64,000 nucleotides of DNA, from assembly GCA_021432635.1 (NCBI GenBank), contig MU270057.1, positions 1 to 64,000 of the forward strand. The letters run 5' to 3'. The stretch is from Thozetella sp. PMI_491. Taxonomy: Eukaryota > Ascomycota > Sordariomycetes > Chaetosphaeriales > Chaetosphaeriaceae. Under the pieces are notes generated by a model. The model was given only the letters and a program-made list of their open reading frames with translations, was not told the DNA's origin and did not search any database. Below, piece after piece: positions 9,319-18,618 of this stretch (positions are counted from its first letter, which is position 1; every line of letters begins with the position of its first letter). Position numbers and translations under genes: made by a program.

Positions 9319-12300
9319 CTACTCTTCCTGTAGTTCGCTATGACCCACAGCCGACATCGCCGCCGTTCTGTCTGGCAAGTCCGTGGAAAGAATGGCTGCG
9401 GGTAGTGAGCTGATAGGGAAGTACCAAAACCCATTGAGAGCGAACGACGCCCAGTGATACGGCGCCTTCCGGTCCTGGCGGGCAGCGTCCTGGCGAATCG
9501 CCAGGATCGACTCCCGAAATACTTTGGCGAGATCAACAGCGCTTGCAAAGAAGGAACCGGCTGTTGATCCTTGTGCCTCCTCCGTCTGTTCCTGGGTCAG
9601 CATCCCTACCGATGCCCGGCCTACGAGATCTCGCTCTTTGAATAGCGCTCCGTAAAACGCCGTGCCAAATGCCGCCCCATCCTCGTCAGGCAGCGGCCAT
9701 AGCGTGCCCACCACGGCGGTCGCGCCGGCATAGAACAATGCCGTCGGGAACCCCAGCACGTCATCTGTGCTCGACACGGCGCCCACACCGCTGCCACATC
9801 CCACCAAAGTCGCTAGCGCCGCCGGCTCTGCTAACCGGGCGTCGGGCCGGAAAAAATCCCGTGCAGCTAGGAAGTGCGCTGCGGCTGGCTTTCGTGTGGA
9901 CCATCGCCGAGCAGCCTGAGCATTCAGGGCCAGCCGCGAGTCTAAAGCCGCCCCCGGCTGGTATACTACATGCCCGTGGAAGTGTAATACCGAGCAATCC
10001 CGAGTGGCATCTAGAACCGCTTGCGGATCCAGCGATGCGCCGTGCTGGAATGCGCGGCCCTCTGCGTGCAGGGCTCGCGCCAGGTCTTTGACACGGGAGG
10101 TCGACGCGGTGGGCTCGCCCCGCTTGTTGGACTCGGGCAGGGGGTTAATCACGGCTGTCTTGGGCAGGCGAGGTGTCCCCCGGTGGGGAGCCACGCCTGA
10201 AGTGGACGCTAAGGAGGAGGAGGCTTTGGCTGTCTTCTGGTACAGCCAGTGCAGCAGAGTCAGGCTCTGGCAGTAAACCACGGGGTTCCGCACGATTAGA
10301 GGCGGTCCACCTTCTTCCACCGGGATGGCGTGCAGCGGGATGCGGTTCAGTGAGCCCGTCGGGCAGAAGACTATCGTCTCGCCGGGCTGGATGGCAACTT
10401 GCGGCTCGGCCGTCAAGAGTGGCGTGAGGAGTCCACTGAGTTCGGCGAGCTTTGCCCCGGCGTCAGCTTCGCTTAGGTGATTTGTCGTCTCCGGGTCCTC
10501 TCCGACATTAAGATTCGTCATAACCCATTTGTTGACCCCGGTCATGGTTAGGACCGGGATGGGGATGGGAGAGTTCCCCATCTGCTGTTGCCGGTACACA
10601 AGAGCAAGTAAGGTGGGTCCCGCCTGGATGTAGGGAACGTTTATGAAGTCAACAATGACTATGTTTCTGGGGAGACTGTTCAACATCTCGGCGAACTGGG
10701 GTACTCTAACCCACTCGGGGTATCGTGGGCTCAGCACATGAGGCAGTCCTTGCTGGGCGGCTCTTAATGTTTGGGACGAAGAGACCGGGTCTGTTTCGAA
10801 GGGGCCAAGTCCACCAGACTGATAGATTGACAAAGTATCTATAGGGGGATTCTTGTTGCCAAGCTCCGTTTGTTTAGCTGCTTCGATGGCCCGTTCTGTC
10901 TGGATCTCCAGGTTGAGCAGATCTGTGAAGCCGGAGCCTTTGGAACGACGGGCCCACATAGCAAGGTTCAGCACGTCCGATTGAGCCTGATTGCGGAAAT
11001 CTTGGATACCGCTGGTCCGGTAGAGTTTTTCGTAGTGGTTGAATGAGCTCAGCCTCCCGAGTAGCGCGTAATTGTGGTGCTCCCGGAATCGAAAGTCATC
11101 CGCTAGCTTGACCCTGGCTATGAGGATATCGGGGGCATCTAGACCGACGATCTGGTTCTTTACCTTGACAAAGACGTCCTGGGCTTCCCTGACTAAAGCC
11201 ATCACCCTCTCCGCCGTTTCTGGTAACGCCTTCGAGAACAGCACATGCTGCTGCCAGGTCAGCCGCATAAGCTGACACAGGGCATGGTACTCCCGAAGAG
11301 GCTGCTGCGCGTCGTGTGCCTGCGTTACCAGCTGTCGACAATCACCTGCGCACTGGGCTAGCTCAGCTTCAGTAATCAGTCCCGCTGCAGCACCATCCCT
11401 CACGGCAAAGGCTTTGACGAGTGTGACGTGGACGGCAGATTCCTTTTCTTGATTGCGAATTGCGGCGCCTTTGAGAGCGGCTTCTAGGCCGTCAAGTTCA
11501 TTCAATGCAGCTGTCTCTACCTCGTAGTCCGCGGCCTGCTCTTTTCCGGGCACTCCATCGTTGGTCTCTCGCATAGCGTCTCGAAAACGGCGTAGACGAG
11601 CCGTGAGAACGATCTTTAGTGCGAAGATTCGTGCCTCACGAGACGGCGGCCTTTCATCCAGCAAGACCCAGTGTCGAAGCCTACTGTATCGTGCCATGAA
11701 GGATTCTGTGCTTTGCGGAGTATCATCAGTTCCGTAGGAGCTGGAGTCGGCAACAGCCTCCATCAGGGATTTGTAGACAGCAATCCTTGTCTCCCGAGTT
11801 TTGAGGATCTTGACTGGATTGTCTGAGGTAGTTATCGAAAGGCCAAGAGTCTTGCTAAGGAGATACCGCAATTCCTCTGACGATAGCAGCTTGGCATCCC
11901 ACTCCCACGCCGCCCAGTGCAGCAGCAACCCGACCGCGTTCTCGCCCCAGACCAGCGGGTCTGAGGTTCCATGCTGGATCATACGGAAAGAGTAGTCTGG
12001 ATCACGAATGGCGTCCTCGGAGAGGCCTTCGCCGCCCTTCCAGAAGTGGCACTTCACCAGCCAGTCGCGGTACGACTTTTTGAAGGCGTCTGTCTCCTGC
12101 GAAAGTCCTAGTTCCCGGGCCGCGACGAGGCCAGCGTCATGTATGCGCTCTTGCGAGCTAGGAATGGCGAAATCCGGGTGTGTAGTTGTAAAATCCCGAA
12201 TTACATTGAGTATCTTCTCAGGGTTGAGGCCGCCCAGTCGTAAAGTATGAAGATAGTCCACCGTTGCGGCCCCAGCAAAATAGTGCATGTGGGAGACATT

Positions 12301-13496
12301 GTCGTGGAAGTCTATGTATGCCTCGTGGAGAACAAGGAGTTGTTGCATGGCACTACCGATCTCGATCACACCTTCAGCTTTGGCTCGCCACTCATAGGCT
12401 GCGTTTCGTGCCGCAATGTAGCATTGATTAGCCTGGGTATAGTCCAACTGCCTTCTCGCCTCCGCTGCCAGCTCGAGGAGCGCTTTCACCTTAACACGAG
12501 AGGTCGTTTCCGACTGTATGAAAGAATCTCTAGCATTCTCCAGGGCTAGAGAAGGAAAATATGCCTGCCAGGTACTAAACTCTGCTGGCTTGATCTGAGA
12601 TAGTGTAGAAAGAGATTCTCTCCAGAGCAAGGCCACCTTGTCTTGAGTGGCGGTCATGAAAGACATTTTCTGCTTCAAACCAACGGCACGGAATTGCAGT
12701 GGTGCCACACCGCTCTGCTCCAACTCGTCACACAGAACCTTAGCATCATCTAGAGTATCTTTTAGCTTAGTCGATGGTGTGTAATTGAGTTCGACTTTGA
12801 GAAATTGACACGCAAACTGCAGACGCTGCCCTTTATAAAGCTGCTTCCGCAGTCGGTTCAGCTCGATAGCTGTATCAAAGCCAGATTCGGCAAAAATAGC
12901 ATCATAAGTCTTTCCCAGGAAATTGGAGACCTTTCGTATAGATATAATCATTTGATGAAAGAGAAGAATGATTCGCAGCTAGAGGGAGGGATGATGTTAG
13001 AGTTATAACTAGTATATAGGTTTAAAGACACAGACACGGAACAGCTAACCTCGATATCATTCAGCCCTTGAATGTTGCGACCCTGAAAAAACTCTTTAAC
13101 GGCCTCGATGTTCTTTACTGCAGGTTTGGTCTTTCCCTCGGCCCAGAATTCAGCATCGGCTACCATACATTCCATCAGGAGCCGAACGCCGGCAAGACCA
13201 CTTTCGTCAGCATTGGTCGGCAGATTTGCCAGCGCCAGTCGAAGCAACTCGATTCTAGCATTATCCCTGCCTTGGTGTGTCAGCATGTCTGCGTGCTGGA
13301 GCGCAAGTACAGGCTTCGTTTCTGAAGCGGGTAGGTCAGTCAAGTAAATGGCTGCGCCATCCTCGAAACGCCCACAGTACTGCGCACAGCACGCCGACTC
13401 GAATGCATCTCGCTGCTTTGGATTTTCCAGGGTATAAAGGAGGGATGGGTATAGAGTCCATTTGGCCGTTGCCGCACCGATTGAACGCACCATCAT
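9319..13496 (-). CDS. CHAT-domain (caspase-like) protease with long helical TPR-like N-terminal region
   Basis: Exon 1 is 13050-13496 and exon 2 9319-12978, joined over a 71-nt intron (12979-13049), giving 1368 residues. Residues 1 to about 900 are helix-rich with repeated Ala/Leu/Arg-x-x-Ala patterns and look like a TPR-type superhelix. Residues of about 930-1340 form a CHAT domain: a strand with a nearby Asp, then 'VLHFHGHVVYQPG' with His1148, His1150 and His1152, and 'TLVGCGSGVGAV' with Cys1210, the expected His/Cys dyad. The final 'HWASFALNGFW' segment is also typical of CHAT proteins. No NB-ARC or NACHT module is seen. CHAT proteases include separase relatives and the caspase-like enzymes that cut gasdermins in bacteria. 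The gene starts 487 bp from the divergent gasdermin-like gene, which is its likely substrate. Confidence 0.85.
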
Positions 13497-13983
13497 GGCG
13501 ATATGGCGGTGTGCTTGGATGGTTCAGCGAAGAGGTACTCAGGAAAGCACGATTACTCACTCAAACGAAGCCCTAATGGTACTTTTCCCCGCAGACTGCT
13601 TGAGAGAAATATCCCGCGAGGAAAATCCCGCAAGGAATATCGTGCAGCCATGTTTTCAGCTGGGGGTACGTCATAGGGCGATGGAAGTATGCGATGACTG
13701 GCCAGGCGAAACACAGCGTACAGGGGGCTAGGCCGTGGCGTGTGCGCCGCCTGCTGGTGCTTCTGCAGACGTCACACAGTTCTAGCCTCTTGTTGGTGCG
13801 CGAACTAACGGCAGCAATAAACAGTGCAAGTTGGTTTCCCGGACCTGCCTCCAACTGCTAGTGTCCCCTTGTCTACGAACCTCACTCTCTCCCCTCAATC
13901 TAACCTCCCTCAGTGTCCAAATACTGATCGACGACCAACCAGTTGAATATTGCCCAAGCAGAATAATTTTTTTCGATCGAGCT
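13497..13983. promoter_or_regulatory. Shared divergent promoter region of the CHAT protease and gasdermin-like genes
   Basis: The 487 bp between the two start codons is the only space for both promoters, so joint regulation is possible. The last ~120 bp before the plus-strand start is pyrimidine-rich (many CT and CCT steps), as is common in fungal promoters. No TATA box or known operator was recognised. The role is inferred from position. Confidence 0.5.
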
Positions 13984-14826
13984 ATGTCGAAGCCACCCGA
14001 GTTCCTGATTCTCAAACAACCGCTCGGCTGGATTTCCGAAACTCGGTGGACTGAAGTTTTGGGTTCTGTCGTACTCAACCCCCACTCGCCCCTCGATAAC
14101 TCCACACCCGACCACCCTCCGCTTGAGCTAAACGACATCTCGGAGATCAGCTTCCCCAACTTCATCCTACACCGTGACCTTATTACCGATTCCTCTACTA
14201 GCTTCAATATCCAGGGGCTTGGCAGCTTCCGCCGGCAGCGTGACGATACCACCCACCTCAACCTACACGGCAAGCTCGTCATCGCCAGGCGTCTGACAAA
14301 GCGCCGCTCCTTCTGGAAAATCATGGCAGACGCGGACCCAGAATTCGCCGAGCAGGTCGCCGAGTGGGTCGGCGAGCGCCATGGTTTTCTCGGCCGGCGT
14401 GCCCGCTACGAGGTCTGCTGGGTCGTGGGGCTCTTGGTATGCAAGGATGTTGCCATCGCCGCGTCCGTTGAGCAGAAGAAGGAGTGCCGCGCCCGTGGCG
14501 ACATTCCATTAGGTACAGTTGCGCAGATGGCCGCCGCGGCGCACGGCGCAACAATTCCCATAGGCGGCATGGGGAACACGAGTGTCGAGGGTAGGAGTGC
14601 TGAGGCGGAACACGAGTATTTTGTAGCGAAGGCGGATGGCGGCTATATTTTTGCTTTGGAGGTCGTGCTGGTGAATTCGGCAAAAGGGAAGACGCAGCCT
14701 ACGGATGAGGCCCCGAAGGGCCAGAAGCTTGGTCATGGGGGTGACGTTGACAACGAGGTGTTCCCGGAGGATCTGGAGCTGAAAGAAGAGCTTGATGGGG
14801 AGGACTGGGATAATTTGCTCCAATAG
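13984..14826 (+). CDS. Gasdermin-like pore-forming cell-death protein (fungal RCD-1/HET-Q1 type), putative
   Basis: One exon of 280 residues from the Met at 13984. The frame is open further upstream, but that part is low-quality and lies in the promoter. The central part alternates amphipathic strands and basic helices; a strand with Trp-Val-Val-Gly-Leu-Leu-Val-Cys-Lys-Asp-Val leads to a long polar Gly/Ala-rich hairpin and then 'GGYIFALEVVLV'. This order matches the gasdermin N-terminal pore domain as I know it. Residues of about 236-280 form an acidic, Pro/Gly-rich tail of 45 residues, about 5 kDa. In HET-Q1 of Podospora anserina a ~5-kDa C-terminal piece is removed by a protease to release the pore former. 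The overall length is close to that of the known fungal proteins. The divergent CHAT protease supports the call. It is based on pattern recognition, not a search. Confidence 0.6.
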   Translation: MSKPPEFLILKQPLGWISETRWTEVLGSVVLNPHSPLDNSTPDHPPLELNDISEISFPNFILHRDLITDSSTSFNIQGLGSFRRQRDDTTHLNLHGKLVIARRLTKRRSFWKIMADADPEFAEQVAEWVGERHGFLGRRARYEVCWVVGLLVCKDVAIAASVEQKKECRARGDIPLGTVAQMAAAAHGATIPIGGMGNTSVEGRSAEAEHEYFVAKADGGYIFALEVVLVNSAKGKTQPTDEAPKGQKLGHGGDVDNEVFPEDLELKEELDGEDWDNLLQ

Positions 14827-15199
14827 GATTCTGTGCCGGTTACTGGACACGCTACCGAATCGGCCCCTGGGACGTCGAACTAACTTCATGCTGTTCACGT
14901 TGTTCTTCACGCAAATGACAACCGCTTAGTCCTCTAAGAACTACAAGTAGTGCGACGCAAAATTTAGCTCGGTTCGGTGAATGTAGGGTAATATTAAATT
15001 CTTAATAAAATCGGTTATAATGCCTTGATTGGTATCTGTGGCCTTGTCTATGTTCAAAAGTCGATCTGGAACTTGACCTAAGGTGAGTGGTGTTATTCGT
15101 CTAAGATTAAGGCTCCTGCAAAGTTCCTCGGTCTTATATGGCCATTCGGCTCTCGTAGCTAATTATAAAAAGGAGTGACTTTTACTGGTGCCCCCCCTC
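14827..15199. other. Gene-free AT-rich stretch
   Basis: 373 bp after the gasdermin-like stop with no supported frame. It leads into the degraded transposon piece and may itself contain further unrecognisable repeat DNA. Confidence 0.4.
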
Positions 15200-15721
15200 C
15201 GTTACCACTGGCATACCCACATCAATAGATCTGTATATTATCGCTAATATTAGCGATGGACGAAGAGAGGTCTGAATTAGAGTAAGAAGCTATAAAGTAA
15301 TGATGTGGAGCGTGGGTGGTGCTCTCCTGCCCACGCACCCATCTTTACGTGCAAACCATACAGACACAACCAACCAGCGATCAATGTGCAAAAGAATGGG
15401 GGAAAGTCTGCTGCTGCTCTAGATACGATGAGGGTCTTGATCGTGGCCTTATATATAGCCATAGCTGGTCTGACCGTCGTGCGGCCAACCGGTTGTTGTG
15501 GTTGTGGTTGGCTTGCCCACACGCTGCTGGCTCGCTGGGCAGCTGGCTGCCCCCAGCAGCCCCATATCAGTAATAAAAGATTATAATTCTAACAAGCTAT
15601 ATATTATATCGATTAAGCATATTGATCTTATATAGTGGCAGTTGGTATTAAGGGGGTAAAGGAGAGACACGTCGACGCGTTAGCGTGTGAGGGTGGGCGA
15701 ATGGCATAATATAGGTCGACT
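15200..15721 (-). mobile_element. Degraded 5' fragment of the Fot1/pogo-like element, interrupted by a nested insertion
   Basis: The reverse complement of the first ~230 bp of the full-length element at 52575 aligns here, first at 15569-15721 and again at about 15200-15301, with a foreign block in between. Matching landmarks are the TIR end GGTCGACT at 15714-15721, the segment GTTGGTATTAAGGGGGTAAAGG, and AGTAAGAAGCTATAAAGTAAT. Differences are mostly C/T and G/A, as expected from RIP. No TA duplication follows the TIR and the 3' half is missing, so this is an old truncated copy. The left limit is approximate. Confidence 0.7.
15302..15568. mobile_element. 267-bp insertion inside the old transposon (solo LTR or small non-autonomous element)
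   Basis: The transposon fragment is continuous in the full-length copy but split here. The block is flanked by AGTAAT at 15296-15301 and again at 15569-15574, which fits a target duplication. It is GC-richer than its host, runs from TGTGG to CCCATATC (TGATG to ATATCA if read one step wider) and has a TATATATA motif in the middle. This would fit a short solo LTR, but no second copy is present in the window to confirm that. Confidence 0.5.
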
Positions 15722-16319
15722 CACCCGAAGAGTTGGTACTATATAAGCGCCGTTGGATTTTGATCCGATACAGTAATTACTATGAAAATCCTCCTCTAGT
15801 GGGGGCTCTGCTGGCTGCGCTCTGGCCGAAGCAGCCTTACTATTTTCAAGGCTATCGCAGGCTTAATTTCCGATTTCATCGAACGGGAGGTTGGAACTAC
15901 CCTTCCTCTCATTTGACTCGCTGGCATTGAAGCCTTCATCTTCATTGGCTTGTTTCATCGGACTTTCGCGAACCTGAAGCGAGAGATATCCCAGAGTGAA
16001 AGCGCGTAGAGCGACTTTAGCGACCTGGCCTACCCAATACTTGCTTGTCCGGCAGGTGCAACTCTTAGCCACAGGTTAGGCACGTCAAGGTGTATGTACA
16101 TAGATCCATGCCTTACTATGGAGTGTAATGTCTGTGCGTCGAAGTTAGCCCAGCGACGGCACTTCCGCATGTAGTGCTAAGGTGCGCAGCATCCTCTTAC
16201 ATACAGTACCAACTAAAAGCCTAAGCTCCATGCCGATCTTAAAGAGAACCACTGTAATTTACACGATTTTGGAGCCTGCCCTCGTCATGATAACATAGGT
16301 ACTTTAAGCTACCAGTCAA
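15722..16319. other. Gene-free stretch before HsbA
   Basis: About 600 bp with no supported gene. It contains the 3' flank of the HsbA gene. Confidence 0.4.
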
Positions 16320-17009
16320 CTATTCCGCCTTTTCCTTCTGTCGTTGCCTCATATCCCTTCTTCCGCTGCTGCCTGCGTCTGAACCAGCAATTACAGTGGA
16401 CATATCCACGGCCTTTGCTCCCAAAGATAAAGGAGCAGCAGCGGCGGGGGCGCTAAAAGCGGCTATTCCCTGATCAAAGGCCCCAGCCACGTCCGCGGCC
16501 AGACCGGCAGCCGTTTTTTGCTTGGACGCAGGCACCTTGACCTGGAGTGCGTTCGCAAAATTGGTCGCGGCCGTCTTCTGCCCCATCAACACGTTGAGGG
16601 TTGTACTAGTGGCCCCGGTAGCAGCGATGATGGCTTGTTTGGAGATCAAGTCCTGAATCGTCGCCTGGGTGGTCGCTACAAGTGGCTCGACCTGATCACG
16701 GAGTTGATTCGCATCGGCGGCTTTGAGGACACCCTGAACCTCCTGTGCCCGCGAAGTCGCGCTGACAAGTGATTGTTGAACTGTATTGGAGTTTTGCACA
16801 ACTGCCGTCAGACCGGCAATGTTGCCGACCGAAAGACTGTTGATGGAGACGTCGAGGTTGGCGACCGATGTGGTGACTGTCGTAACGCCGGCTAGAAGGG
16901 GTGCTACGTCGGCCTTCGCTCGAGTGGCAATGGGGTAGCGAACAGGCATGGATACCCCGAGGCCAAAGCACGCGCTCAGGATAACAAGGTTGTATTGAAG
17001 ACAGCGCAT
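16320..17009 (-). CDS. Hydrophobic surface-binding protein A (HsbA) family, secreted cell-wall protein
   Basis: A single exon of 229 residues, starting at the Met at 17009, which begins a clear signal peptide (about 20 residues); earlier in-frame Mets lack this. The mature part is helical, rich in Ala, Thr, Val and Gln with hardly any aromatic residues and almost no cysteine, and shows the regular heptad-like Leu/Val/Ile pattern of HsbA. The C terminus ends in a basic Arg/Lys/Gln segment. HsbA proteins are secreted, adsorb to hydrophobic surfaces such as cutin or plastics and can recruit cutinases; relatives are called cell-wall galactomannoproteins. A TATA-like TATATAAG lies on the complementary strand about 140 bp upstream. 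Confidence 0.85.
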   Translation of the reverse strand: MRCLQYNLVILSACFGLGVSMPVRYPIATRAKADVAPLLAGVTTVTTSVANLDVSINSLSVGNIAGLTAVVQNSNTVQQSLVSATSRAQEVQGVLKAADANQLRDQVEPLVATTQATIQDLISKQAIIAATGATSTTLNVLMGQKTAATNFANALQVKVPASKQKTAAGLAADVAGAFDQGIAAFSAPAAAAPLSLGAKAVDMSTVIAGSDAGSSGRRDMRQRQKEKAE

Positions 17010-17218
17010 GTTGTCCGGATTCGAGGCGTTTGGGAGGCTTTGAGGGTCCAAAGTCAACTTGTAAGGATGATCCGCTGCTTTGTTAGTGAGAGATCGGTGC
17101 GCGTGTCTTCGAATCCTGTCACGAGAAATTTGGGTAGAAATCATCATATATAAGATCACCTCTACTTCGTGGTACCGTGCTGTTCTAGAACGGGGCGCTT
17201 CTACTTAAGTAGGCTGCT

Positions 17219-17306
17219 GCTAACCGGAATTATGATATCTAAGGAGGCTCTGTAACGTGAAGGCTAACCGGAATTATGACATCTATGGAGGCTCTGTAAC
17301 GTGAAG
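17219..17306. repeat. 44-bp tandem duplication upstream of HsbA
   Basis: Two head-to-tail copies, 17219-17262 and 17263-17306, differ at only two positions. Each begins GCTAACCGGAATTATGA. They lie 210-300 bp upstream of the HsbA start codon and could alter its promoter. Confidence 0.9.
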
Positions 17307-18618
17307 GCTAGGCTTTCTAGAAGAGGCCTGTGTGGGGATAGGTTTGAAGTCCTAGTCAGCCTTGGACTTACCCTATTTTTCCTTCCATCATCTGGCGAGA
17401 GTAGTGCTGCGAGGCACAGTCTAGCGATTAAGCCAGCCTGCCATGCCTCCAGGCGGCGTGCTCTACAAAGCCAGCCACCGCCTTGTCCGCCTAAGCTAGT
17501 AGAATGTTTCGTCTCATAATATTGGCCTCTCCTTGCAATTCCGATAGGCTTTCCGTTCCAGTCCAAAATATCATCCGAACTATTTTGCTCGAATGAGTTA
17601 TGTGGTGCATCATTTGGGTTAAGTAGATCTGAGCACTGACACCGAATGAAACAACACAACAGATGTTGCAACGACTAAGCCTTTGCACAGCCCTTTGTGC
17701 TGCTGAAACATAATACTGCCTGGGCTAATCTGACGCAGCGATTCCCCAGGCCAGCTATAGTGTTTGGTATCGTGGAATAAGTTACTCCATTAGGACTACA
17801 GAAACACCCAAAGACAGGTGCATCAATCTTGGGGAGGGAATGAACTGCGGCTTTCCATACCATTAACAGCCACAACTTTGTAGAGGACGAACCTTTTAGA
17901 GCCGTCAGACTGACTCTGGTACTATGCTTGATCTGGGAAAATGGCCGAAACTTTCAGTCAGCTAAGGAGATTGACGGCCGACGCTAAGACAAAATGAGAA
18001 AAGACGTGGAAAGTTTCCCTTTTCCCAATACTTGTCAATATCTCTCTAATAGGCGCCGTATTCCATTAAAACCCATATAAGAATATCTTCCAAAGATAAT
18101 TCGAATGGGATATACGAGTTCTCATATCGTCTGTGGTAGTAGAATACAGCTGTTTTACATCCGTGGGAGCGATCCAGGCCGTCTGCGATCTCCACTAGCA
18201 CTTTGGTATGGGGCCTGTCGTAGCGAAGTGGAGGATCGATCATAGCTGACAAGGGTGAATTGGCACGGAGGGAAGAAAGGTTATAAAAGCCAGGGGCCCC
18301 CTTGTACCCTCGGGTAGGCTCCCGTTGAAGGCTATACTGCAGGACCCCTGGCAGCCGATTGCCCCGATGCTTCAGCACCCTTGTTCGCTCTCTCGAGAGA
18401 TCTTGTACCACAATACAGGCGATTAGAAGCCAGCTCATCTGTCTCACCAGCGGTTTTCAGGAAGGTAATTCTCGGCATTGTGACGCAGGAGCCGGATGAG
18501 CCTGTCTTGCGACCGTTCCCGAGTATAGGATGTGCGGGCAGTCCGATGCAAACGGGCGACTGTGTTCGAGTCGCGCGATCGCTAGGCCGCGGTTCCAAGT
18601 CGTGGCCGTTGGTAATTC
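17307..18618. other. Long gene-free region
   Basis: 1.3 kb between the HsbA upstream region and the 3' end of the glycosyltransferase. Only short, low-quality frames are present on either strand. No repeat or RNA gene was recognised. Confidence 0.45.

Noticed and set aside
9669-10427. Plus-strand frames overlapping the CHAT gene
   Set aside because: They are Arg/Pro-rich shadows of GC-rich coding sequence on the other strand.
13831-13983. N-terminal extension of the gasdermin-like protein
   Set aside because: The frame is open here but has a pyrimidine-rich promoter composition, and the Met at 13984 gives a normal family length.
15240-15257. Perfect 18-bp palindrome ATCGCTAATATTAGCGAT as an operator
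   Set aside because: It falls inside the degraded Fot1-like fragment and can be explained by transition mutations of the transposon sequence.
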